From: Cercis canadensis
Lineage: Eukaryota > Streptophyta > Magnoliopsida > Fabales > Fabaceae
DNA: 64,000 nucleotides
NCBI GenBank assembly: GCA_003255065.1
Contig: QAOA01005205.1
Coordinates: 230,098-294,097 of the forward strand
Reading direction: 5' to 3'
Position 1 is the stretch's first letter, and each line of letters starts with the position of its first letter. Below are positions 47,401-58,165 of the stretch, in pieces. Made by a program: the position numbers and the translations under genes. The notes below the pieces were generated by a model. It was not told the DNA's origin, made no database searches, and was given only the letters and a program-made list of their open reading frames with translations.

Positions 47401-50400
47401 CTACAATCTGGTATTACACGTATAATTTAAAATATGTAAACCTACCCTGAAATTCTAGCACTAGCCTTAAAGTAATATACATAAAAAATGAAATCCATTT
47501 TACCTTCTTGTCATGCCCAGCACTGGCCAATAACTTCCCATCTGAAGAAAAATGACAGCAAACAACTTTGCTATTGCTTTTGCGTATGGAACCAACTTCA
47601 CTGAAGGAAAAACCTGAAATGGAAGCAACAGAATCATCAATCCAGTTGATGTTAATAATAGAAATTTATAGAAGTATGAAAATGTTAGATTACCTTTTGA
47701 AGCATCCGTAGCTTGTTCAGAAGGGTTTCGTTTCAGCGTGCCAAACAAGTCTCTTCCATCACCATCATCATGTGAGAGAAATGATTCCACATTATCATCT
47801 AAGGATCCAACATCTGCAAAATGTTCCATGTCATCCTGCAACTAAAAGAATGTGACTTATCAAGTGCTAATTTTCAGTTTAACCTGATAAAAGATGTTTC
47901 CACGCACAATATAATGAAGCAGAAGGTTATATACAATATACAGGATATGGAGAAGATGTATTAACGTCTCACATCGAAAAGCAAACATCAAGAGTCTTAT
48001 GCTTAGAATAAATGATAGCAACTGCAACATATGCAAAACTAATATCTCTAGTGGAAACCCCACCATATGGGTGCCATTTAGGAAATTAAGTAGCACTAAA
48101 AATACATAATGAAAGTATCTTTACCATCAAGCATGAAGAAAATGTCAAGCTTTTTCAACAGTCACTAAACAGGACAAAAGCTTTCAGTAAGAAATCAATT
48201 GCTAGAAAAGGAAAGGAACATGTAGTCTCATCTCATTCCCCTACTCTGGTATATTATTTGCTACCTAGGCTATGCAAGCTACTTATTCATCAATTCGATT
48301 TACCAGCTGGTTTGTGGAGGATGCAAGACCACCTGCGCCATCAGAACCATACAATATCAAATCTTTGGAGACACCACCTACATTCTGCAAGTTACCCGCC
48401 ATAGTGACACCATCACCGGGAGTATGAGTAGATGGCGTTGATGGCTGAGAATTAGAAGGGCCAATAGTGTTTCCTGTACCAGTACTGTTAGCAGGTCCTG
48501 AAGATGTAGGCCCTTTTCTTTTCCGATTATTCTATTAAACAACAAATGGAAAACAGTCATTATGTTGCAGGAAAAGCATATGAATCATAAAGACTACAGC
48601 ATTATTTATGTTTCAGCAAAGCCAGAATGAAAGCAACTAAGTTTGATATCATTGCAACTAATATAAGCAAAACCTGTTGCAGTTGCTGTGGATGCAAGGG
48701 ATCCTGCTGCTGCAAGGTAGATTGTTGGATCTGTGGCAAGTTGATCTGCATAAAAGACACAAACTTATCAACACAGCACAATCAACTATACATCCAAACC
48801 CTATAAAGATTCCTAAAATGAAAAATAAAATAAAATTTGTAAGAAAACTTATTAGAGTTAAAAACTGGTTACAAAGAGTCTTATACCCTGATAATCTTTA
48901 TTTAATACTATATCAATAAATGTATCAGCAACAGCATCTCCTTGTAATTTGTATTTACTTTTATGTGGAAAAAATTTCTTATTCTGATGATGTGGATGAT
49001 GAAGACAACTATTGATTAAAAAGAAGTACCTAGACATTAGTGGGTCTCAGAACAGAACTATTTGGAAAGATACTTAGCTAAAATGGAAAAGTAAGAACTA
49101 AGAAGGGGTAGAAGAAATGGATATAGTATGATAGTCTATCTTTTTTCATATGAAGACATAATTTACAGATCATCCATAAGCATTGCCACGTTACTGATAT
49201 GATTAGGTCAGTATCAGCATGAAGTAAATTCATGGGGAAAGGGAAATTGATATCTTAATCATGTTCTGCAACATAGGTTTTTCCAATTTCTGTAATATGA
49301 AGGCCAGATCAATAGGATTTCTAACTAATATAATACCTTAGATGAAGTGGATTGCATTGGAGAACCTATTGATCCATCATTTGCAATTGGTTGGCCATCT
49401 TTCGCATTCAAACTGCCCCTAGCTAATCCCCTTAATCGCTGAGGATCCATATCTCCATACATAGATGAATTGCCAATATTTCCTTGTGCCTGCACCTGTG
49501 CCAGAAGTTGTTGTTGTTGTTGTTGTGGCAAAAGCTGAAACTGATTAGCACCCTGAAGGAGAGGCTTTTGAACTTGTGCTCCTAAACCTGGTCGAATTTG
49601 ATCGATACCCTGGATAATTTGGTAATTTTGATTTAAATTGGATCAAATATATTGATAGTTATCTCACAGATAACTTGAAATTCAGTACAGAACTTACAGT
49701 TAAAGGCCATCCTTTCAATGTGAGACCACCAACTCCTGGATTCAATCCTAGAAAAGGGAAGACGGAAGAGAAATATTGAAACAGATCATGATAATTAGGC
49801 AAGTAAATTGTGTAACAATGACGTAATACCTCATATAATATCAAATTAGAATATATCTTGATGGCGGTCATGTAAAAGTGAACCAGTGTAGAAATCCCAA
49901 ACCAAAAAGAGCAGAACTAACTAAATTCCTTTACCATGTTTGTTTGTTTGTTTTGTGTGATATAAAGTGGTGATTAATTCCACCTTAATTAAATTGAACT
50001 TATTCTTAAAATTGGTCTTCTCCATTATGTATTCAAACCTGCGTTTACTATTCCAGGTTTTGACTGCATTGCTCCCTGCCCGTAAATTGAAGAAGGATCC
50101 ATGGGCAAGGATCTCTGCATAGTGCCAATGTTGACTTCACCTTTGATATCTTGCTGAAGGGAAAAAGGAACACAAATCAGCATCTCAAACTGATGATGGG
50201 AGAAAGGAAGGGAAAGCAGATGAAGCACTAAGTGGTACAAGTAATTACAGGGGTTTGTTGAGTTCGAGCCTGGATTTGCTGCAAGGCTGCTGTCACACTT
50301 CCTGCATTTCCTTGAACCATCTGACTGCTTTAGCAGCCAAAAAACAAAATAAACCAAAACAAAATATCACTCTCAACATGTATAAGAAAACATATATCTC

Positions 50401-51386
50401 GAGTTAAATAAAATTTGCTGGTTATTTTACCCAGGATGATTTGTTGTTGATTTCAAAAGAGCCATTCTAGCATCTAGAAGAGGTTGGGATGTCTCTGTAT
50501 CCATTGCATTAGAGTGCTTCATCCGATCCTCGTACATTTTTGCAGCCAATGCACTAGCAGTCGATTGCCCAAGCATTCCTTCTGTGGTGATAGCATTTAC
50601 AGGACCACCAAGGGGGGGATGATTAGGATCCCTTCTTTGCAGCTGAGCTTGACGCATTAGTTGTAACTGCTGCATTTGCAGCTGCTGTTCTTTTGCTTTA
50701 ATCTGTTGAGCCTGATTCTCATGAAAAAATGTGAAACAACTTTTCTTTATAAGCAATAAATATTATCATTAATCTACTGATTCCGTCAAGTCAAATTAAG
50801 GCTAAAGAGCTACCTCTAAATATGCTGCAGCAGCCTCAGAATGTTTTTCATTTGTCCTCGCAATAAAAATGTCCCAAAAGACAGACCACCACTCAAAAAG
50901 AAACCCTCCAGGAGCATCAATTGCTGTATTTTCAAAGTATCAGTTATAATCCACTAGACTACGAGCACTCTCCACTAAATCTCTCTAGCATCTTTAAAAT
51001 TATTTGCAATAAAATTTACCCAGACCAAGATGTAAACAAATATTGTATTTAGTGGTTGGCACCACACTAGAGTACCTCAAAACAAGTCATAAGTTGGGAT
51101 GGGCACTGATTAATCATTTAATAAAAAAGCCAAACAGCAGTTACAACATTAAACTACAACAGATTCTCTCACCTACTGGATCAGGAGCAACCTTTCCTTC
51201 TGTCATGAATGACTTGGCGGTGTTATGTAATTTTTTCTTCACCAAATAATCATAAATATAAACATCAAGCCTGGCAGTAAAAGAGAACAGAAAATCAGAT
51301 AAACAAATGAAAACTTAAGAGTCCGCTAGACCCAACATAAATATAGGTGTTTACATCTTATCTGCTTCCCAATTACTCTGTGCCAT
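41478..51386 (-). CDS. LUH: LEUNIG_HOMOLOG-type transcriptional co-repressor (17 coding exons)
   Basis: Coding exons, 5' to 3': 51386-51355, 51270-51173, 50923-50814, 50711-50431, 50324-50249, 50153-50039, 49747-49698, 49609-49337, 48745-48674, 48531-48304, 47835-47694, 47613-47504, 45485-45336, 44702-44547, 44455-44339, 44235-44038, 41621-41478. They total 2352 bases, or 783 residues plus stop, with phases that fit throughout. The N-terminus [20 protein letters not shown] with [12 protein letters not shown] is the LisH/LUFS region, continuing [14 protein letters not shown] Gln-rich middle (about 80-345, with [11 protein letters not shown]) and a Ser/Thr/Gly linker follow. Seven WD40 repeats run from about residue 500 to the end ([39 protein letters not shown]). 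Family members act in the nucleus with SEUSS-type adaptors to repress genes in flower, seed-mucilage and hormone programmes. All splice sites seen are GT-AG. It looks intact. Confidence 0.95.
42433..42595. mobile_element. Small foldback element in LUH intron 16 (tentative)
   Basis: Opposed stretches AATGGAGTAACATT (about 42471-42484) and GGTAATGGTTACTCCATT (about 42530-42547) form an inverted repeat. The outer words GGGTGCTTTTGGTATG and GTGCTACCAAACATAC are roughly inverted. It may be a small DNA transposon; ends and target duplication are not resolved. The remainder of this 2.4-kb intron holds nothing I recognise. Confidence 0.35.
45690..47340 (+). mobile_element. LINE remnant in LUH intron 12
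   Basis: Plus-strand frames, opposite to the host gene, give degenerate L1-type pol text. The end of the reverse transcriptase ([14 protein letters not shown], then [14 protein letters not shown]) lies near 46065-46190. The zf-RVT upstream linker ([20 protein letters not shown], then [19 protein letters not shown]) lies at 46498-46640. Stops and frame changes are frequent. Host exons on both sides remain clean, so splicing evidently tolerates it. Confidence 0.6.
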
Positions 51387-51967
51387 TTCTCCACTCAAAC
51401 AAAATAGCTGATCAGAGCACAGAATTTCCCAACTTTTAGCTTGCAATTCAAAATAGAAAAACCATATAAGATTATCCAACCAATCAATTCACTGAATTCA
51501 TAAAAAGATATTTAAAAGTTCGTTAAATCACGCGTGTCAAAACATAAATGAAATCGTAGAATAATTGACTGTCAGTGCATAGGCATGAACCAACCTGAAA
51601 GGTCAACAAATAGATGGATCAAAATCCTACATTACCAATCTTGAGACCTGAGGATCACCGTTTATGAAGCATTGTTCTGAATTTCAGAAATCATAAACCA
51701 AGATGAATCAATTCTCAGTCAAAAACACAGTTCAAAGCAATTCAAATTATTAGAGAGATTTCTTACCTAGCATAAGTGAATCGTGAAACCAAAACTGTAA
51801 TCAAACAGAACAAACTAGGATTTGTGAGCACTGAAGAGTTCGAAGCTTTCAACTGGTTTGCAAGCTTTAACAGACCGGCGAGAAGGGGAGGAGTCAGAAG
51901 AGTTTGAACAAGGTCCGAAACTCAGGGTCGTTGGTTAACCGAAGCTAAGGTTCGGATCTAGCTAAGG
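51387..51967 (-). other. LUH 5' leader with a probable UTR intron
   Basis: A good donor (minus strand CTAG|GTAAGA) at 51767/51766 suggests a non-coding first exon from about 51960 to 51767 and a leader intron ending just upstream of the ATG exon near 51395. The leader exon is relatively GC-rich (GACCGGCGAGAAGGGGAGGA). No upstream coding sequence is seen. Confidence 0.55.
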
Positions 51968-52523
51968 GAGATTTCATTTCTGTTAACGTACATAATAGAA
52001 ATTGGATGAGTTCGCTTTTTAGCTAGCGCCTATTCATCGTTGATCATTCGTAATTTGGAGAAATGAACGGTAGAGAATAAACCCATGGTTCCCTGCATGC
52101 AATAAAGATGATGGAACAAACTTTTATTGGTTTCCCACGCCCTCGTTCCAGCTTTGACATACCTATTGGTGTTTCTTAAAACAATATTTAGCCACATTTT
52201 AGAATTATGTGAGGTTGTCATCGTTTTATTGGGTCAAAAGGATTGCACTCATGATCATCACTTTCGAATTAATAAATCATGTTTCTCTGCAATCTCTCAC
52301 AGCATATTTGGAATCAAAATATTTTAAAAATCAAATTGATTTATGAATCAATTCTTAAATAAAACTTGTTTGAAATCATATTAACTTAAGAATTGAATTA
52401 TTTTATGTGTAATAGATTAGGATTTACAAATCTTATCATTATTAATATGATTTACAAATCATTTCTTTTTAAATCAATTCAATTTATTTTTAATTATAAA
52501 ATATTTCAAACACACTCATAGTT
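51968..52523. other. Intergenic upstream of LUH
   Basis: Presumed promoter of LUH near 51970-52050, then AT-rich DNA. The frames at 52030-52221 and 52127-52327 overlap on opposite strands and are not supported. Confidence 0.45.
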
Positions 52524-52582
52524 GGCACTTTGACCAAGTTAATGTAGTTTAGAAAGTTAATTTCGTAAATAATGTAGTTAGA
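52524..52582 (+). mobile_element. MULE end fragment, cut by an N junction
   Basis: GGCACTTTGACCAAGTTAAT and what follows resembles, with gaps, the first 60 bases of the large MULE at 55264 (GGCACTTTGACCTAGTAATT). It stops at the single N at 52583. It is either a truncated related element or an assembly switch. Confidence 0.5.
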
Positions 52583-52809
52583 NTCATTTTAATTCTATTG
52601 TTTTGAACTGAAAATTCTGATTTATAATTTGGCTAGTTCTTACCAAGGGAGATAACATACACTTATGTAAAGATTTCACTCCAGTATTAGAGGAAACTTG
52701 AAGTCTTGAAGAATATAATGAAAGATGGTCTTTTAAAGTAAGTTTTTAAAATAGAGGAAAATTTTGTAAAAAATTAAAAATGTATATAAAAGAAAGGGTG
52801 GTTGAAATT

Positions 52810-52955
52810 ATGTAATACTTCCATGACATAGCAGCATAATAACTGTTGATATGGAAAGTATTTAATCTTAGGCGTTAAAAAATAAACAGTCAAGATTAAA
52901 TACTTTCACATCAACAATGATTAATGCTGCTACGTTAGGGAGGTATCACTCCCTA
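52810..52955. repeat. Foldback repeat (hairpin MITE)
   Basis: Arms of about 65 bases: GTAATACTTCCATGACATAG onward (about 52811-52877) opposed by the complement ending CTGCTACGTTAGGGAGGTAT (to about 52950). They include the matched words GAAAGTATTTAATCTTA and AAGATTAAATACTTTC. The loop is short. Non-coding; target duplication not resolved. Confidence 0.65.
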
Positions 52956-53479
52956 GAATGTGAGAAAGGCCTTAAAAGAAAAGTTAAAGTAATTTTTTTA
53001 AAAAACAATCCTTTCATAGGCATCTAAAAAGGTATTAAGTTTCATGACTTGCTTATAAATTCTAGAGTTTACTATTGTGGGATGCTAGAACTCAGCATAA
53101 AAGACCCAATAATACTAAAAGAATGTGTCTTCCAAGTAGGCACTTACCACAAAGTGTAAAATGACTAAAAAACTCCTACGAAATGATCAAAAGAAGGCAT
53201 GTGCCTTTGATGTAAGAGTTTCAAAAGATAATCTCACATTACCAAAAAGAAATTGAGCACCCAACGACGAAGATTCAAATGTCTCTAGGACAAAAACAAC
53301 AAACACACAAATCCCAACAAGCTGATAGAAAATTAGATATTGCATTTATTAGAATAACTAGATTGCAAGATTCATATTCCGAGAGAAACACAATTATAGT
53401 TTGCAATACAACTATCCAAATAAAAACTTGTATATACCCATTACCAAAGCCCACTTCCTCTTTGGCCCATCTTGCCCAA
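52956..53479. other. Intergenic before the gypsy fossil
   Basis: AT-rich DNA with no recognised gene. Part of it may be the 5' end of the LTR listed next, whose start I cannot place. The overlapping frames around 53275-53550 are not supported. Confidence 0.35.
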
Positions 53480-55263
53480 ATCACCATAATTACCAAGATA
53501 CCCTCTATACTTCTATAAATACTGTCATGTATTAATTTATTCTGACTCATTATTCATTTATTGTTCTACCTACTTAAAACCAACCTAACTTGACATTTGG
53601 AGTCCAGATACACCCAACCTAGCCCTTAGCTCATTTATGCTTATTATGCAGATCCAGTTTTCAGCCCAATTGACCTAGTCCTTAAATCCGACATGCATCC
53701 GACCTACATCCCAAATCCAGCACAATTTCCTTACCTTAACTCAAGCATCGTTATTTAGCGCAATCTATAGGAATTTCTCCTTCCCCAAAAATAAATTTCT
53801 TTGAAGGATTTTATTTTGAGCACTATAAATATAGTAGACCAGCCTACAGATATCCCTCCCATTCAAGAAAGCACCTCTCCACCCGCGAGACCCGCATATT
53901 AGCCTGACATCGCTCATAGATCACCACCACCACCTTGCCAAGCAAGTGTTAGCCTAGCAACTTCCCGTGAAATCCCTATCCAATAAGACCTTTAAAACTA
54001 GCAAAACGACACCCTCAATTTCCTTCTCCAAGAAATCCAAACTCTAAGACAAGAAAGAAATGCGAACAGAGCTAAAATCGTTGAGCTCAGGAGACACTAG
54101 CATCTAAGAGAGCTCTCTACCGAATCCCAACCAAATATCCCTCCCATGCCAACAATTCCATCCCCCCCAATCCAAACGCCAAAGAGATCAATACCCGACC
54201 AGACAACTGATAGCCAATCCTTTTTCCACGCTTGCACCCAAAGGCCTTCACAAGCAATAAGCTCTTCAAAGCCTTCACCCTTAGGCTTGGAAAAACTAAA
54301 ACGGATACAAAACACCCATTTACCCAAAATATCATGGATTTTTCCCTACCAACACACTTTAAGCAACCTCATCTTGAATCCTATAATTGATCCACCAACC
54401 CACGAGAACACTTTGACAACTTCAACTCTGTTATGCTAGGCACTGAAGAGGAAATCATGTACAAAACCTTTACCACTACCATGCGAAGAACCGCCCTCCA
54501 ATGGTTCTCCAACCTTCCCCAAAATAGCATCTTAGATTTCGACCAGTTTGCCAAGCTCTTCAAGGCTCTCTTTTCCACCAGAATAACCCACAAAAAGTCA
54601 TTAGCTATCCTTATCACCCTAAAACAGGGTGAGAATGAACCTCTAAAAGACTATATAGGTCGTTACACCAAACTCTCCCTCAAAGTCTGAGACCTGACTG
54701 AATCAGTCGCTATGCACGTTATCCAAGCAGGTCTCTGACCTAGCTGGCTTCAAGAAAGCCTTACTATTGACCCACCTAAGGACCTTTTCGACTTCTTCGC
54801 CAAAATCTCCAAGCACATCAATTTACAATATGTTCTAGGCCAAATAGAGAAAAATAAAATAGCTAGAGATAAAAAATAAAAATAAAAAATAAAAAACCCC
54901 AAGAAAAAAGAAAAGGCAAAAAAAGATAAAGATCTCTTATCCGACCTCGATTCAAAACTTATACCCTATTGAACTAGACTCAAGATTAGAAAAAATATGT
55001 CACACCAAGCTCGCCTAACTCCCACCAACAAAAGAAAATGTTGGCTTGGACAAAGAAAAATATCGTGCTTTTCACAAAGAAAAAAGGCATGATATAAATA
55101 ACTACAGTCTCCTCCGCAACCTAATTGAAAACTTCATCCAAAAATGGTACCTCCAAAAATACCAAACCGACGTCCCAGCTTTTCTCCTAAGATCCAACAG
55201 AGACAGCTGACCTCGAAACATATCTCTACCGAGAAACCAACCCCCCTGCCAAGACCAAAACTG
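53480..55263 (+). mobile_element. Ty3/gypsy LTR-retrotransposon fossil: LTR 3' part, primer-site region and gag
   Basis: A TATA-like CTATAAAT near 53513 and the LTR R/U5-type region run to about 53745. A decayed primer-binding-site region (GCGCAATCTATAGGAATTTC, 53759-53778) of the type found in Tat/Retand-like elements follows. Then comes a gag region (about 53870-54860) with a retrotransposon gag core such as ALQWFSNLPQNSILDFDQFA. The element is broken, with many breaks. Pol is absent here because a MULE begins at 55264. It is old, judging by decay, and older than the MULE inserted into it. Confidence 0.7.
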
Positions 55264-55387
55264 GGCACTTTGACCTAGTAATTATGTTTTTTAAACTTAA
55301 TTCCCTAATTGTTATAAGTGGAAACTTAAATACGAAAATATTATAGTTTTAGGAAAATTGAAAATGAAAAAAAAAAAAAAAGCATAT

Positions 55388-55600
55388 GGGATTGCGGGGG
55401 GCCCACCGGACACGCCGAGGACCCCCCGGCGTGTCTCCAAGCAACATGCCGCTCCTCGGGCGGCGCGTCCCCTCTTGTCCAGCTCGCCAGGCTTTGCAGC
55501 TTCCTTTGCGTGTGTCAGCCGAGAAGGCAGTCCCTGCCTCGCCACGTGTTGACTCCCCACTGAACCAAAGTCTGGCCGAATAAGGTGCTGACACGTGGCT
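55388..55600. promoter_or_regulatory. GC-rich, CpG-containing island at the MULE left end, upstream of PMD
   Basis: About 210 bases far richer in G+C than anything else in the window. It contains a 9-base hairpin GACACGCCG/CGGCGTGTC (55409-55417 and 55427-55435). CACGTG-type G-box cores occur at CCACGTGTTG (about 55542) and GACACGTGGC (about 55590). It lies between the TIR and the PMD start codon, so a promoter role is plausible but inferred. The frames through it on both strands are compositional artefacts. Confidence 0.5.
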
Positions 55601-56501
55601 CCTTGCATGGCTTTATTTTATCAAATTTTCCTTCTTCCTCCACCCATCCGCCCCTCCCTTCTCACTTCTCCTTTGCTCATTTGCTTCTCTTCTCTGGTGG
55701 TTTGATTTTCTTCTTGCTTCATTGTTTCTTTGCTCCTTCTCATATTTTTCCTTTTGTTCTTCCTTTTTTTTGTTACTTTGATTAACTGTATCCACCCCAA
55801 TATTGTTATTCAAGTACAATTTAATATTTTTAATCTTCACTTAAATTTATTTTTACTACCATGGCGGATCAAATTGTACTACCAGGACCAGTAGGCCCCA
55901 CTCTTTTGACTGAACAAAACAACCACATATCGACGAAAGTGTGGAATACTAGAGTAAGTAATTTATAAATTTTTATATGAAATATTTTGATTTTTTAGAA
56001 ATTTTGTAGATATATAATATTATAATTTTATTTGTAAAATATTTTAATTTTTTAAGTAATAATTGAAACAGGTTGATATTGTTGTGCGTCCTCGATCTCA
56101 CAATAGAATACGTAAACCTAGTGTAAGGGTTATGGAATATGTGACAATTGCAGGTTTTGGTGGGGGTTGCAGAAATAGAACCCACACTAATAGATGTGCA
56201 ATTAATATCTGCATTAGTTGAACGGTGGAAACCAGAGACACATACATTTCACATGCCCAGCGGTGAATGCACTATCACCTTGCAAGATGTGGAGGTATTA
56301 CTTGGTCTGCCTGTTGATGACAATGCAGTAACAGAATACACCAGCTACTCATGGAATGATCTTTGTCGCTAATTACTAGGTGTAACCCCACCTCAATCGG
56401 CTTTACTCGGAGGCAGGCTGAAATTGAGCTGGCTTGCACAGACATTTAGTTAATGCCCAAATGATGCGATAGATGACTGTGGACACTTATTTTCGTCCAA
56501 A

Positions 56502-56511
<10 letters not shown>

Positions 56512-56563
<52 letters not shown>
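56512..56563. repeat. AT dinucleotide microsatellite
   Basis: About 26 AT/TA units close to the 5' end of the solo LTR. The long Tyr/Ile-rich reverse frame over it is an artefact. Confidence 0.95.
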
Positions 56564-56570
<7 letters not shown>

Positions 56571-57069
56571 GATATAATTAAATGTGTGAGAACAGATAGA
56601 CATAAAAAGAGATGTGAGTGCATGAAAAAAATAAGAGACATGAGTAAGTTAGAAACAAAAGAGAGAGGGATAAATGATTTAGAAAAAATAAAAAATAGAG
56701 AAAGAGACCTAGTGGGATTCATGTGCATGAGTTTCATTTTTATTATTATTTTTATTTTAATAAAAGAAAGTAAGAGTCATGAGTAAGTTAAAAACAAAAG
56801 AGAGAGTTAGTGATTGTGTGCAATTGAAACACCAAAAAGGGAATAGAAGGAATAAGTATTTTAAAGAGAGGAAGAGATGGAGGTTAACATAGAGAGAGAG
56901 ATGTGAAGGACTTAGGTGCAATGTGAGTAGTATAAAAGCAAGAGGCAAGGGATAAAACAAATACCAACAGCAATACACAGAAAAGGAGTAATAGAGAGAA
57001 CATAACTAAAACAAGGAAGAAGAGAGGGCAAAGAGAAAAAGAACCAAGGTAAGATTTCTTCATTTTCGT

Positions 57070-58165
57070 AGCTTTTAGGTAGCTCTGGCAGTAGTTGGTT
57101 TTATTTTTCTAGACAAAGCTTCAGAGCTCCAAATTAATTGATGTTGGTCTCATTAGAACCGTAAGAGGTGTGTTTTTAATATATATTAGTTTTAGATTTT
57201 TTTCATGTCGCCTCTGCTCCCAGTTTCGATTTAAGTTTGGCTGTTTTTCTGTCCTGTCAAGCCTTTAGTTTTCTCTAGCAGTGTACAATCTTTTATTTCT
57301 TTCTGGAGTTATATGGTTCTAAATTAATTGATATTGGTCTCATTAGAACCGTAAAATGTGTGGTTTTAATATATATTAGTTTCAGATTTTTTGCATGTCG
57401 CCTCTGCTTCTAGTTTCTATTTAAGTTTGGCTATTTTTCTGCCCTGTCAAGCCTTTGGTTTTCTCTGGTAGTGTACAATCTTTTATTTCTTTCTGCAGTT
57501 ATACGATTCCAAATTAATTGATATTAGTCTCAATAGAACCATAATATGCGTGGTTTTAATATATATTATTTTCAGATTTTTTACATGTCCCCCCTGCTCT
57601 CATTTTTGATTTAAAGTTGGTTGTTTCTCTGTCCTGTCAAGCCTGTTGGTTTCTCCGATAGTGTGCAATGTTTTATTTATTTCTGAAGATATACGGCTCC
57701 AAATTAAGTGATATTAATCTCATTAGAACCACAAGAGGTATAGTTTCAATATATATTATTTTTAGATTTTTTATATGTCTCCCTTGCTCTCGGTTTTGAT
57801 TTAAAGTTGGTTATTTCTCTGTCCTGTCAAGCTTGTTGGTTTTCTCTGACAGTGTGCAATCTTTTATTTCTTTCTAGAGTTATACGGCTTCAAATTAAGT
57901 GATGTTAGTCTCATTAGAATCATAAGATATGTGGCTTAAATATATATAATTTTCATATTTTCTTTTATGTCTACTTTATTCTCAGTTTACATTTAAAGTT
58001 TTGTTGTTTTCTGTATTGTTAAGCTAGTTGATTTTCTATGATAGTATATAGTCTTTTAAATTTTTCTGGAGCTATAGAGCCTCGATTTAGGTGTTTCTTG
58101 TCTTTTTAAAACCATGAGATGTATATCTTCAATTTGAGAAATCTTCATAATTTTTTATTTTTTAT
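57070..58165. repeat. Tandem repeat, period about 190 bases, 5-6 units, inside the LTR
   Basis: The marker ATTAGAACCGTAAGAGGTGT near 57154 recurs in diverged form near 57344, 57534, 57722 and 57912, with a last degenerate unit near 58098. Each unit also has CTGTCAAGCC, TTTTATTTCTTTCTG and AATATATATTA words. Divergence rises towards the last units, which suggests array growth from the left. Confidence 0.85.

Noticed and set aside
41478-51386. Assignment as LEUNIG rather than LEUNIG_HOMOLOG
   Set aside because: The summed length of 783 residues and the C-terminal wording fit LUH better than the longer LUG (about 930 residues); no alignment could be run.
55312-55608. Several overlapping frames on both strands
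   Set aside because: They arise from the GC-rich island, where stops are rare in all frames; no domain and no agreement between strands.
56450-56737. Minus-strand frame with a Tyr/Ile run
   Set aside because: It is the translation of the AT microsatellite and LTR sequence.
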